Of a stretch of DNA of 64,000 nt, positions 1 to 14,728 are shown piece after piece. Positions within the stretch are counted from its first letter, which is position 1, and each line of letters starts with the position of its first letter. Made by a program: the position numbers and the translations under genes. This DNA is from Saksenaea vasiformis B4078. Lineage: Eukaryota; Mucoromycota; Mucoromycetes; Mucorales; Saksenaeaceae. Location of the stretch: NCBI GenBank assembly GCA_000697055.1, contig JNDT01001979.1:1-64000 (forward strand), read 5' to 3'. The notes beneath the pieces are model-generated. The model saw only the letters and a program-made list of their open reading frames with translations. It had not been told where the DNA came from and did no database searches.

Positions 1-2077
1 CTGGGATAAGCACAAGAGCAATCTGTCCAGAATTATGCGACGGTGACCGAGAGATATCTTTCTACAACTTTCATATTGGTACCAATTGAAAATGATAAGA
101 AGTGTCATTTTCTCTGTCATTGGGTCCTATGACCAGGAACCGGTCATCCAGACCATAAGACCTTTTTTCGTTTTGAATATTTCGAATAGATAGGCTCAGG
201 ATCCAGAAGGCAGATTAGGCATGGGCAATACAACCACGTTGGATCAAGAGAATACTGATTATGCGTTTTTAAAAAACGCAATTGGCTTGTGCAACTCATA
301 TGCTAGCCTACCATCCATTTTACTGTCTCGAAAATATTTAACAGTAAAGAAACAAAGATTAAGAACCTCTATGCCTGTTAGATTCTTGTATACCATTAAC
401 GGTTGTCGTTACACCACTGGTGTGGTAAATTTCTTCATTTCGCCACTCATTTTTTGCTGCAATTACTGAAAATAGAGCTCAAAAAGATTTGCTACTACCT
501 CGTCTTTCTAAAATCTCCTCTGAAACGTTGGCATCAACGGAAGCGAATACTTCTTCATGATGCATGTGGTCTTGTGTTGCTCTTGCGGGGTGTTCATAGC
601 TGACAGCAAGAAGCAAACTTGTTTTTGGAGCTCCGTCGCCATAGAAGTCCGAAGATTAACTGAGCGATTTTATTTGCTGTCTTTAACATCCGAAGATTAA
701 GTAGAGGTTCTCATTCGTTTATGTTAGTTTCCGAAGATTAACAGGCTACTTTCATTGGCGCATAACACCACAGACACCGCAGGCGAGCCCCGTTACGGGT
801 CTGTTATCGGAGTCAACACTCGAACAACAAAGCGTTACCACTGAAGATTTGCTTGCACGCTTGTCACACGGACACGACCGGATTTGAATATTTTAATAAC
901 ATTCTTTTGATATCCTCCAGTGTCAATGTTATCGGAATGAAACATTGTAAGTAAGCCATCAGAAGCCAGATTGTAGGGATTCAGCCTGGTCCAACACGCT
1001 GCGATGGCCGTCGCTAATACCGTTTTCTTCAGGAGTCGTAACGAGGTGCTCGACTCGGACATCGGAAACTAACAGTTTAGGTACAATAAGGTCTAGGTAG
1101 CTTCGGCGGATATGCGGTTGTGTAAATACGACTACTTAAATCTCTGTAATTAGTGACCACTGGGGTGTAAAGACATGCTGCCTTTGCTGTCGGGCGATTG
1201 TACTGAGAAACCACATGTGCCAAAGGATGGCATAGTAAGGTGCGTGCGTCACAAAGCATAGAGTATTACCAGTTCTTGGTCGTGCATTGTTGTGACTATG
1301 CAACATGCAGAGATGAACCACTAACGCTTCGGTTAATTCTTGGGGACTATTCTCTGCGGCCTAAGAGCGATTATTCTAATTCACATCATCAAGGTGATAT
1401 CCACCAAGAACCACTGGTCATGAGCAAACTTTCGCTTAAAGGTCAAAGCCTGGGTGATTTGATAACGAAATCTTTGTTGAATGTGGACAACGGTAGTGTA
1501 CATAATACCGAACATATTAACCTGAATGCCTGCTCTGCGGCATCCTTTACGCACCGCAACGCGTGCAAATGGTTTCCTCTACCGATTTTCTTAAGGACAG
1601 CATCAATAGATGGAGTATTAGAGATCATAACAAGCTTCTCGGTTCCGATATTGGCTGCAAATGTTTCTTTACATGCTGCTTTTCAATGCTGTGCATGACC
1701 GCCCCTGCATTCCGTAGTGTCATTGATAGATATCCTTTTTAGAAAGTTTCTGACAACAGTTTAGTTCTGTCTAATGCAAAACCACTATTGACAGAAAAGA
1801 TATGTTTCAGTGGCGACCAGACCTTCTTCCCAATTTCGCAAGACTTCGGTAAACGCCTGAGCAAACGGTAACACCTCCCTATTTCCAAACGACACAGACA
1901 GTTGGCCAGGCGATTCCACGTGATCCATCAATTTTCTTAAAGGCCCAGCCATATCTCTGGAAACCAAAAGGGCTTAGCGTCTTCGGACGCGTCAAAGCGA
2001 GGGTTTGGTGTATTGATTGCTTTATTACATAAACAAAAGAAAGAAGAACGTATGTATAACGGCGTGGAAGACGGTAT
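1..2077. other. Intergenic region, no supported gene
   Basis: About 2 kb with no recognised conserved protein in any frame. Several ORFs of 60-152 codons exist. The most protein-like are on the minus strand at 835-1062 (75 aa) and 1785-1967 (60 aa). Neither shows a familiar motif, a splice-linked neighbour or a convincing promoter, so they are not called as genes. The only structured signal seen is a short repeat at 648-741, listed separately. Confidence 0.5.
648..741 (+). repeat. Three copies of a 12-bp motif at 41-bp spacing
   Basis: The 12-mer TCCGAAGATTAA occurs exactly at 648-659, 689-700 and 730-741, so the copies are 41 bp apart both times. The sequence between copies is not conserved. 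A weaker relative (CTGAAGATT) lies near 842. The constant spacing suggests a decayed tandem array or phased protein-binding sites rather than chance. Confidence 0.7.
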
Positions 2078-2576
2078 CTAGAGCTTGGCAGTTGGGTTGA
2101 CCGACTTGAAGACGTTGTCCAGCTTCATCGCAAGCATGATCTGTCCCTTGATTTTGAGTTTGCCGCTCATATAAGCCTTTTGGCCTAGTTTTCCAATGGT
2201 ATATTAGCCGCCCAAGTATGATTATAACTGTAAACCTTACCGTTCAACTTTCCGGTGGCGAGTGCCACGAAATCAGGATCCTTCAAAGTCAGAATGGCGT
2301 CCGCCTTCTGTTTGCCCTTGCCACGGACGACGGTTCCTTCCTTCTTGCAGTCGACAGTAAAAATCTCCTCCTTACCCTCATCATTCTTGATAACAAACTG
2401 GAAAACACCGTTAACCTGTACGATAGGTTAATAATTACCGTTCAAGGGAATAGTGACCTCACAGGTACCTGCTTAATTAACTTGGCTCTTTCTTCTTCAG
2501 AGAAGTTCTCGAAGACCTTGTTCAGTTCAGCAATGAGTTCGGAGCTCTTAAAACCGGGAACGACGATATCAGACAT
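2078..2576 (-). CDS. Sterol carrier protein 2 (SCP2-domain protein)
   Basis: Small lipid-binding protein of 129 aa made of a single SCP2 sterol-transfer domain. It starts at 2576 with MSDIVVPGFKSSELI and stops at 2078. Two introns (2416-2468 and 2185-2240) join the exons in frame. After splicing the typical SCP2 core is readable: a strand region ending in VIKNDEG, then ADAILTLKDPDFVALATGKLN and QKAYMSGKLKIKG. Family members bind sterols, fatty acids or acyl-CoAs and are often peroxisomal. The C terminus here is NPTAKL, so the last three residues (AKL) resemble a peroxisomal PTS1 signal. The gene stands alone, 314 bp downstream of the MET2 stop on the same strand. Family assignment is secure; the ligand and the peroxisomal site are inferred. 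Confidence 0.88.
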
Positions 2577-2890
2577 GATAAGAAGGAGAAGAAATGTTGA
2601 TAAATGAAATGGACGTGAGATGGCTATTGCTTAAATAACCTTCAGGGGATCACATGGGGTATATGATTGCGATTGGCTATTTCGGTAGTTGTTGCGCACT
2701 TTACCAAAAGCAAGCAGTCTGTGATGACAATTTCGTGTAACCAAGGGTTTTGACTACTTGCTTTTTTGTTTTTTTGTGGGGTTGAGAACCCCTTCATAAC
2801 TTTTTTGTGGAAAATTAACAGTATGTCATCATTAATCAAAGCTGTCATTTCGACATTTTCTTTCTATTTTCCTTTTTCTTTATTTGTTGA

Positions 2891-4432
2891 TTACCATTGA
2901 GTAATGTCTACTTCAGCCTCACCAAACAAGCTAGTCTTTGTTGCTTTCAATGCCTCTTGTTTTTCTGCTTCTATCTCATCCACCACGGCTGTATTATAGA
3001 TCTCTGGCAATACATTTCGGATAAAGGAAAGTATATGCCGGTTGATCTGATCGAATTCGAGCAAGAATCCATCGTGTCCATCAGGTGACTGAATTTCTGT
3101 CATGGTAGCACCTGGAATGCCATCTGCAAGCTCATATTGTTCCGATATCGTAAATAAGCCATCCGATTCGATTCCTAATGTAAATATATATATATATATA
3201 TATATAAGGAACGCGCATAAACAACAAGTCAGTCCAGCCATACCAATGACAAGGGTCGGTTGTTGTATATTCTTTAGACTATCATAGTAGTCGCCTCTAT
3301 TTCGGGAGAGGTCGTGGGAGTCCATTTTCCGTGTTAATGCAATGTAACAGTTCGCGTCGAATCGGTTGATGAATTTATCGCCTTGATAGCGAAGGTAAGA
3401 TTGTGCTGAAAAGACAAATGGTGTGGGCATGGGTGGATCATTGATGGTGGTATGAGTGGGAGAATCGCCGGAAGTCTTTTTGGAATTCTTATGTCCATCA
3501 TTGTGAATTAAGCGATTCGCCTCGCTAGGTGTAGTTGGCTGAGAGGGTGGTGGAATTCTCGTCGTATCCGCAGACTTGCGACCAAACCGTGATTCAAAAG
3601 AATTGCGTGATCGATATGTCAGAAGAGCAGACATGCGTGCCGCAGCCAATCCGACGTTGGGTGGCGCTTCATCGAGGTAGTAACCATCCGCTAAAATAAA
3701 TCAATTAATAACATGAGAGCTTGGACATTCATGTTCCTTCACCCAGACATACCATAATTCGGATCGCTGTAGATTGACTGACGTTGCGCTTCGCCCCAGC
3801 TGATACCCCATGCAGAGTGGCGACCTGAAGTGGCAATAGGAACAATGCTACGGACGTAATCCTTTCCCATAAATGCCCACTCCAGCACTTGCATTCCACC
3901 CATAGATCCACCAATACAAATTGCAACTTGCTTAACCCCTAATTGATCCAGAACCAAACGGTGCAACCTCACGTCGTCGCGTACGCTTGCAAGTGGAAAT
4001 TCAGGGCCATAACGCTCGCCAGTATCAGGATTGATCGTCAACGGAGATGCTGACCCGTAAGGTGAACCCATTACGTTGCAACAGATGACGAAGAACTTGG
4101 TGGTATCAAATGCACACTTTGGACCTACCAATGGACCCCACCTTCGCAAGAATTAAAACTCCGTGGCAATTGCTTGAAGTTCTTCCGTCTTACCAGTCTT
4201 CAACATCAGCACTACCAGTCAACGCATGGCAAATGACCATACAATTGTCGCCAGTTTCATTGAGTTTGCCTAGAGCCTTCCATGCCACAGGTACCTCACG
4301 GATCTTGACTCCTGATTCCAAGGTAAACTCGGGTATAACGGTAATATTCTGGTCCGGAATAAGGTTTACAAGCTTATTCTTGGCTAACGAGGGCGGGAGA
4401 CCGTCTTTAGAGGTTGCATAAGTTTTGTACAT
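2891..4432 (-). CDS. MET2: Homoserine O-acetyltransferase (MET2)
   Basis: Catalyses acetyl-CoA + L-homoserine to O-acetyl-homoserine, the entry step of methionine synthesis in fungi. Four exons (introns 4142-4193, 3691-3752, 3175-3243) give 452 aa. It has the alpha/beta-hydrolase fold of the MetX/HTA family. The nucleophile elbow is GGSMGG (Ser near residue 159). Also present are ALTGSADVEDWW near residue 80, FVFSAQSYLRYQGDKF, and the catalytic Asp (near 363, IESDGLF) and His (near 392, PDGHDGF). An insert rich in Ser/Thr/Pro precedes FSAQSYLRYQ, as in other fungal enzymes. The start at 4432 (MYKTYATSKDG) is the first Met of the exon. The last intron holds a (TA)11 tract and has no stop in frame, so retention would add 23 residues close to the catalytic Asp. 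O-succinyl use is unlikely for a fungal member. Confidence 0.95.
3185..3206. repeat. (TA)11 microsatellite in MET2 intron 3
   Basis: Eleven uninterrupted TA units inside the 69-nt third intron of MET2, placed just before the 3' splice site on the gene strand. Length changes here would alter intron length and the distance to the acceptor. Confidence 0.9.
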
Positions 4433-4544
4433 TTGTCTTTAATTGACTAGGAAAGAAATTTGTGCTACAAAATATAATGGGTACGAATAAAAGAAAGGAA
4501 GGAGATGTGATGTGATCCATGCGGTTGTGAACTGATGGTTTAAA

Positions 4545-4552
4545 ATGACGCC
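4545..4552 (+). promoter_or_regulatory. ATGACGCC element upstream of MET2
   Basis: The 8-mer ATGACGCC lies 113 bp upstream of the MET2 start codon. The same 8-mer, in the same orientation relative to the gene, sits 123 bp upstream of MET3 (12421-12428). It matches eight of ten positions of the palindrome ATGRYRYCAT bound by fungal sulfur-regulating bZIP factors (CYS3/METR type, established knowledge). A reversed CCAAT box follows immediately. Function is inferred from position and sharing. Confidence 0.4.
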
Positions 4553-5036
4553 CGACCAATGGCCTTTGCGCTCGATGGTTCCATTTAACGGTCACGTTCA
4601 CTTTGATCTTCGATCGGAGGTTCAAAATCCATCTCGCAATCCTGCAATCACAATCACATGTAGAAGGAGAGCCAATCATAGTGCGTCACTCCAAACCTTT
4701 TTAGAAGATATCGCGTCTCATGGACATTTACAACAGAATCTATGCAAGAAAACGCTGGACCAAAGCGATGTTTTGTTTCTGAAGAATTGTGTATATGCTA
4801 CTTATCGTAGCTACTCTATGTTATTCAACATCACTCTCGAAAGATCGAGTCTGCACGGTCACAGGTATATCAGTAGGACTATCCGACTTTTGCTGTAGTA
4901 ATATCTCGTTGCATAGTAGCAAGGTGTTCGTCCATATTGCCGCACATCGTCCCAATAAACTAGAGACATGTATTTCAGCACTGGCGCATTCGTCACATTT
5001 CTGTCGTATATGCGTCCTACTGAATCTGCTGACGCT

Positions 5037-5340
5037 CACTATGGGAAAAAGCATAACATGAATCTCACAGAAATCTAACAGAAATCTAAAGTCAGAATAT
5101 AACAATTTTCGGATGATGTTAGATCTGTGTTATATTTTGATCTCAGATTTCTGCTAGATTTTTGTTAGATTTAAAGAAAAGGGCAGGTCTCTTTGTTCAT
5201 ACACGTGTTCTACAACTGTATTCAATATCTGTTTACTGAAACCATATTCATACTTGTTTTCTTTCACTTTCTTTATCATTAGACATATATTAGGCTTACG
5301 TTAGATTTACGTCAAGCGTCATAATTCTTTTCCCATAGTG
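5037..5340. mobile_element. CACTA-type MITE (non-autonomous DNA transposon)
   Basis: A 304-bp element bounded by perfect 13-bp terminal inverted repeats CACTATGGGAAAA. It is flanked by an identical 3-bp target duplication GCT (5034-5036 and 5341-5343). CACTA termini and 3-bp duplications are the signature of the CACTA/EnSpm superfamily. Subterminal copies of AAATCTAA(C) occur directly near 5071 and 5082 and inverted near 5164 and 5300, as expected for transposase-binding sites. There is no coding capacity, so it would need transposase in trans. It lies in the intergenic region 604 bp upstream of MET2. The exact duplication and clean termini suggest a fairly recent insertion. Confidence 0.87.
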
Positions 5341-6981
5341 GCTATTTATGCCTGACAGTTATTACTAACTAGTACCGGAGAATAGTGTTGTATTGTCGGT
5401 CGTCGGCATAATGAAAATGGGCGTACCAGTCCAGATCAGGTCAGGTACAGGAACGTTAAGTGATCTTCTATACACGATCAACGGAAGCGTTTACCGGGAA
5501 TATATAGAAAGAATATATGCAAAATCTGAAGACTAATATCAATAATAATAGCAATGACGCGCATTTCCCTCTAAATGCTAATGATCTTTTCTTTCGATGG
5601 AATATTCACTTCAGTACGGTGACAGGATATGGGGTCTGTCATTGACATATTGGCCAGTCCATTGCAAAGAACCAGTACAATCCCGTTTGAACGTGCCCAA
5701 CAGACTTTAAATGCAAAAATAATTGAAAGTGGCACAAAGATGTACCCACAATCCTGCAGACCTGTCTACGTTTCATGAAGCGAATTATGCCTATAGTCGT
5801 CCATACATACGATTCTGAGTTTATACTGCTGTATGGGCATATCTGATTACTGCGAGTGTAGAATTAGTCCTTGGTCATACGCTATGACAGCTGACAAATA
5901 TCTGTTCAATTTTGTTGAACACTGTGCTTTTCAGCATGTTCGCTGCGGTCCTCCTAACGAAATGTTGCCGACAAGAGATATGGATGGAACGAAAAGGAAA
6001 AGCAAAGAGTACGGAAGAGAATAACATGAAGAAGACGCAGAGACAAAGTAATTATTGTAGATGCTGTTGTCAAAAATAGCCCATATTCTTTTGATATGGC
6101 GACTTCTCATTTGATTCCATAGAAAAACTTGGCACCAAGAATAGGGCGAATTGAAGTGGCGACTTTTACAGGAGTGGTTTGTGCACTTGCCAGCAATGTA
6201 ATATTTTGCATCCATCAGAAATATAACCTTTGTTGAATTCATTATTAAAAGCGCAGTTATGGATATAACTGGAAGTAGTTCTTCCACCGATATACTCTTC
6301 TTTCTCCAAGGTTGGGGACTTTGTCGGCAACCGCGACGTGAAACCCGACCATCAGTTTTTGTCGGAGAACAACTTTGTATACATTTTGATCGAGATTGTG
6401 ACGAGGCCTATGATTCGTGAATAACCATGACATACTCTGGATACTATCATGTAAAAAATAGCACATTTTAAAACAGACTTGAGAAGCGTTTTTTTTCTTT
6501 TTTTTACTGAATGAAGCAATTGATAGGTGGAAGATATGGCATCATTGTGAAGGGAGCGTGACACCATCGGTTTTCATATGCGTCAGAACACGGTCCTCCG
6601 CGGATAAGTTCAATATTACATTTCCAGCATATTACCTGGCTATTATTTTGCTGCGAACAGCGCCGACGACGACTATGTTTATGTAGGAAGTACATCTATT
6701 ATCATTTCATAGGTTACGCTAACTACCACTTATGTATATTTTTTGAATGACAAAGTCAGAGACATTTTTGCTCACCCTTCCTCGAAAAGCGTCATTTATG
6801 CAGAAAGGGAAGATGGTTGTCCCAAGATGTTAAAGATCTCTGATTTAAAAAAAAGCGGGTAACTGCCAAAAGTGGAAAATCACATCTTTTGTCGGAGTCA
6901 AGCCGTTCGACATCTGGGATTTAAACGGTTTGAGTCATTTCATCTTTTTGTTCTTCGAAAACAACAACAACAAGAGCCAAA

Positions 6982-8506
6982 ATGTCTAACGATCAGAATC
7001 GTCCTCGCCGTTCCTCCGTGACTCAACCAAAACCCAAAGTCCTTCGTCCTTTCAACACTGCGGAGGTCAAGATTCTGCTGTTGGAAAACGTAAATGAGTC
7101 AGCTGTCAAGGCTTTCCGTAAACAAGGTTATCAGGTAATAAAGCAAAATACCGCATATACGCCATTTTTAACAAAATTGATACGCAGGTCGAAACCTACT
7201 CCAAAGCACTCGTAGGGGATGAATTGATCGAAAAGATTCGCGATGTCCATATCATTGGTATCCGCTCCAAGACCAAGCTTACCAAGCAAGTTTTGAACGA
7301 AGCAAAGAATTTGTTGGCTATCGGTTGTTTCTGTATTGGCACAAACCAAGTGGATCTCCAAACTGCCGCAAGGAGAGGTGTAAGTAACGGAAGAAAGAGC
7401 TTATTCTACGCGATGACGTTTCTAACGCGTCCGTCCCTAGATTGCTGTGTTCAACTCGCCTTTCAGCAACTCGCGTTCTGTCGCTGAGTTAGTGATTGGT
7501 GAACTTATCACACTCGCACGCCAGATTGGCGACCGTAATCAAGAAATGCACAAGGGTGTGTGGAACAAAGTTTCCAAGGGTTGCTACGAAATCCGAGGCA
7601 AGGTATTAGGTATTGTCGGCTACGGTCATATTGGCTCCCAACTGTCCGTTCTTGCGGAAGCCATGGGCATGACAGGTAAAAAGATAGAACACATACCGGT
7701 TGAATATTTTTTTTCTGATGTGATTGTGACCTAGTCTATTTCCATGACGTGTTGCAGATTATGCCCCTTGGTACTGCCAAACAAGTCGAGTCGCTCGAGC
7801 AGTTGTTGTCGATTTCTGACTTTGTTTCGCTTCACGTCCCCGAACTCGAGGAAACGAAGAACATGATTGGCGAGCGCGAAATCATGGGCTACATGAAGAA
7901 GGGTTCTTACTTGTTGAACAATGCCCGTGGTACTGTTGTTCAGATCCCTGCTCTAGTCAAGGGTTTAAAATCTGGTCAGCTCGCTGGTGCGGCGATTGAT
8001 GTGTCCCCGAAAGACCCCGCCGCTAATGGTCCTCATTTTACCGATTACCCCGACCTGTTGGAGTGCCCTAACTTGATCATGACGCCTCACATTGGTGGCT
8101 CCACTGAGGAGGCTCAGCGCATGATCGGTGTTGAGGTCTCTACTGCGTTGATTAAATATGTCAACGAAGGTACTTCTATTGGTGCCGTCAACTTCCCTGA
8201 AATCGATCTGCGTGCCATCCGTGAAGAAGAGAAAAACACTGTTCGTGTGCTTTATATCCATCAGAACGTTCCTGGTGTACTCAGGGTACGTGCTCCACTT
8301 GTTGTTATTTCCAACTGACCAGGGTGACACAGGTTATCAACGAAATCTTTGCGGACCACAACGTTGAGAAGCAGCACTCAGATTCCAAGGGCGACATTGC
8401 GTATGTTATGGCCGATATCGCTAATGTGACGGATGAACAGCTTCATAACATCTATAACGCAATCATCGCCACCCAAGCCAACATTATCACTCGCATGCTG
8501 TACTAG
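6982..8506 (+). CDS. SER3: D-3-phosphoglycerate dehydrogenase
   Basis: First step of serine synthesis: oxidises 3-phosphoglycerate to 3-phosphohydroxypyruvate with NAD+. Five exons (introns 7135-7187, 7380-7440, 7676-7734, 8286-8332) give 434 aa. Visible features in order: an N-terminal substrate-binding half (VHIIGIRSKTKL, GCFCIGTNQVD), the Rossmann dinucleotide motif GIVGYGHIGSQ, LLNNARGTVV with the catalytic Arg, MTPHIGGSTEEAQ with the catalytic His, and a C-terminal ACT-like domain (VLYIHQNVPGVLR to the end). The ACT domain commonly gives serine feedback. The start at 6982 opens MSNDQNRPRRSS, similar to the extended N termini of yeast Ser3/Ser33. Its product feeds cysteine and one-carbon metabolism, which connects it to MET2 and MET3 nearby, although there is no operon. 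Confidence 0.96.
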
Positions 8507-10425
8507 ATCATTTTAACATGTTTATTCATTACTCCATAATTCTTCTCTAAAATACGATAAACCAGATGGCTCATTTTCATAGAAATTGATATCATATGTA
8601 CCAGCTTCTGGTGCATGGTTTCGGAACATTTACATCACATGCGATTTGCATGACAAAGTATGGAAAAATGATTCGGTGTTTTTTTTCTAGGATACACATG
8701 AATGGCCGTGTCCTTTTGAAAATGAAGTAGCAACCTCGCCTAAAAGTACGTAAATTCGATCATCATTCAGGATGTGTATGGAATCTGATGGTATTTCCGC
8801 TTGTTTGCTGGCTCAAACTCCGAACGAAACGCCTCGACATTTATATGTGCGGTGGAGACGAAGGCAGACATTCATGTAGGGCAAAACCTGCAAATTCTTA
8901 GTCAGTAAAATGTACCGAAGATAAAAATAGCCCACAATGACAGTGTTGTCAAAGGCGCGAAAGATAGTTTATCTTTAATAGGGGATATCAAGGGAACAAG
9001 ACGAGAAACTTCCACGGAAAGAGGCCGGTTGCTTATACGTGTCTAGGCAGGAAGAGTATACGCGCGTGAAGATCAGTTATCGACGATGAGGGCACAGAGA
9101 TGATTATATCATATGTAAATTTAACAGGCTAACCATCCAGCATAGAGGGACAACATGTTCAATTAGATGTTGTTGGCATTTTTCTTCAGCACGAACCACG
9201 TCTTTTGAAACTCCAGTACTATCGTCCGTGCACGCGATGGTGAAATGAGTAAAGATCCGAGAATCACGGAGTATGTATTGAAAGATCAGTTAGTCGAGTC
9301 CAAGGCAATGGGATTGAGCATATATTGTACTGCCACACACCTTGTACGTACGTTAATTAGCGGCCATCAAATTTGTTATCCTTGCAGTCGATCCAAGGAA
9401 ATATCAATGGCCCACGACTGTGGAAGTGCTGTACCACGTTACATATTGAAGTAACGAAGAAGATGAAGTGGGCAATTGTTGAGGAGAGCCACGACGCATT
9501 AAAAGCTTTGCTAGAAGCCTGTTAACAACTTTAGTCTGTCAGTCATGCCATATTTCCTAGGTTAAAGGATAGATGAAGAACGTTGCAGCCTTGCACATGG
9601 AGTGGCTCGATATTTTGTTTTGATTTGTCCCCTGCAATTGCCTGTATATTTGTTTTCCATACACAAACGGTTGGTCATCGTTATATCCCAGTGCTCCCAT
9701 GTATCTATAACATCAATTTCGGTTGCTAGCATTTTGGCAGATATACCGGAGATTCACTCTTTCGCTTTTGCTAGTTTTTGTGTAATTCTATAGCGACCCT
9801 ATTTGTAGTTGATCTATTACATGAGTGTAAAGGACGCAGCATAGGCAATACAGTTGTTGCAAGGCGATTCAAGCGCGGAATTAAATCATGGATGGCAATG
9901 ATGGTTTGACCAATGTACACTGTACACATATTTAAGAGATGCGCAGTCGTAAGACAACTCTATTCTTTAATCCAATAGGTTCAACATCCATCTTGATGTT
10001 ACAGAATTTGTTATCATGGCGGATGACATATAAGTCAACTCGCTCTAATTTGTGGCATAGCTGTTGTTCCGATCAAATGCGAAAACATTGAGGCGTTCGT
10101 GTTACAGTGCGCTATACAACGAGTCGGGTGCTGCTCGCTCCAGCAATTAAAGGAGATCTCGTCGTACGGGTTATTAAGCCTTCATATGCATTTTTCATTT
10201 GCCACCATCAGAATTCACAGAGCGCTACAGCATCCTTCCTTGAGCCAATCGGTTCCACACACTCTTCTTTATTTAATACGCGTTACAGAGTTACCAGGCA
10301 CTTGTCTGCGCTTTTCTTAAAAAAAAAAGGTGCAGAAATTCTCATGTTCCAGCACGCACTTAAAATGTAATAAAAAAAAATAATGGTAACAAGAACCAAA
10401 CAAAAACTGTAACCCTAGAATATGT
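8507..10425. other. Intergenic region, no gene seen
   Basis: 1.9 kb between the SER3 and MET3 3' ends (convergent genes). Only short ORFs without motifs occur (for example 9245-9454 and 10099-10370 on the plus strand). A-rich stretches before 10390 probably belong to the MET3 3' untranslated region. No repeat with clear ends was found. Confidence 0.5.

Positions 10426-14728
<4,303 letters not shown>

Larger units (their letters stand above)
4433..6981. other. Intergenic region between MET2 and SER3
   Basis: 2.5 kb between two divergently transcribed genes. It contains the MET2 promoter, a complete CACTA-type MITE (5037-5340) and no supported gene. Short ORFs on the minus strand between 5931 and 6695 (up to 118 aa) have no recognisable motif. 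The SER3 promoter is purine/pyrimidine-skewed. The stretch just before the SER3 start carries CAACAACAACAAG. Confidence 0.5.

Noticed and set aside
835..1062. 75-codon minus-strand ORF as a gene
   Set aside because: Plausible composition, but no family, no promoter signal and no neighbou​ring exon.
1240..1698. 152-codon plus-strand ORF as a gene
   Set aside because: Composition is not protein-like over its length, and no motif or splice partner is visible.
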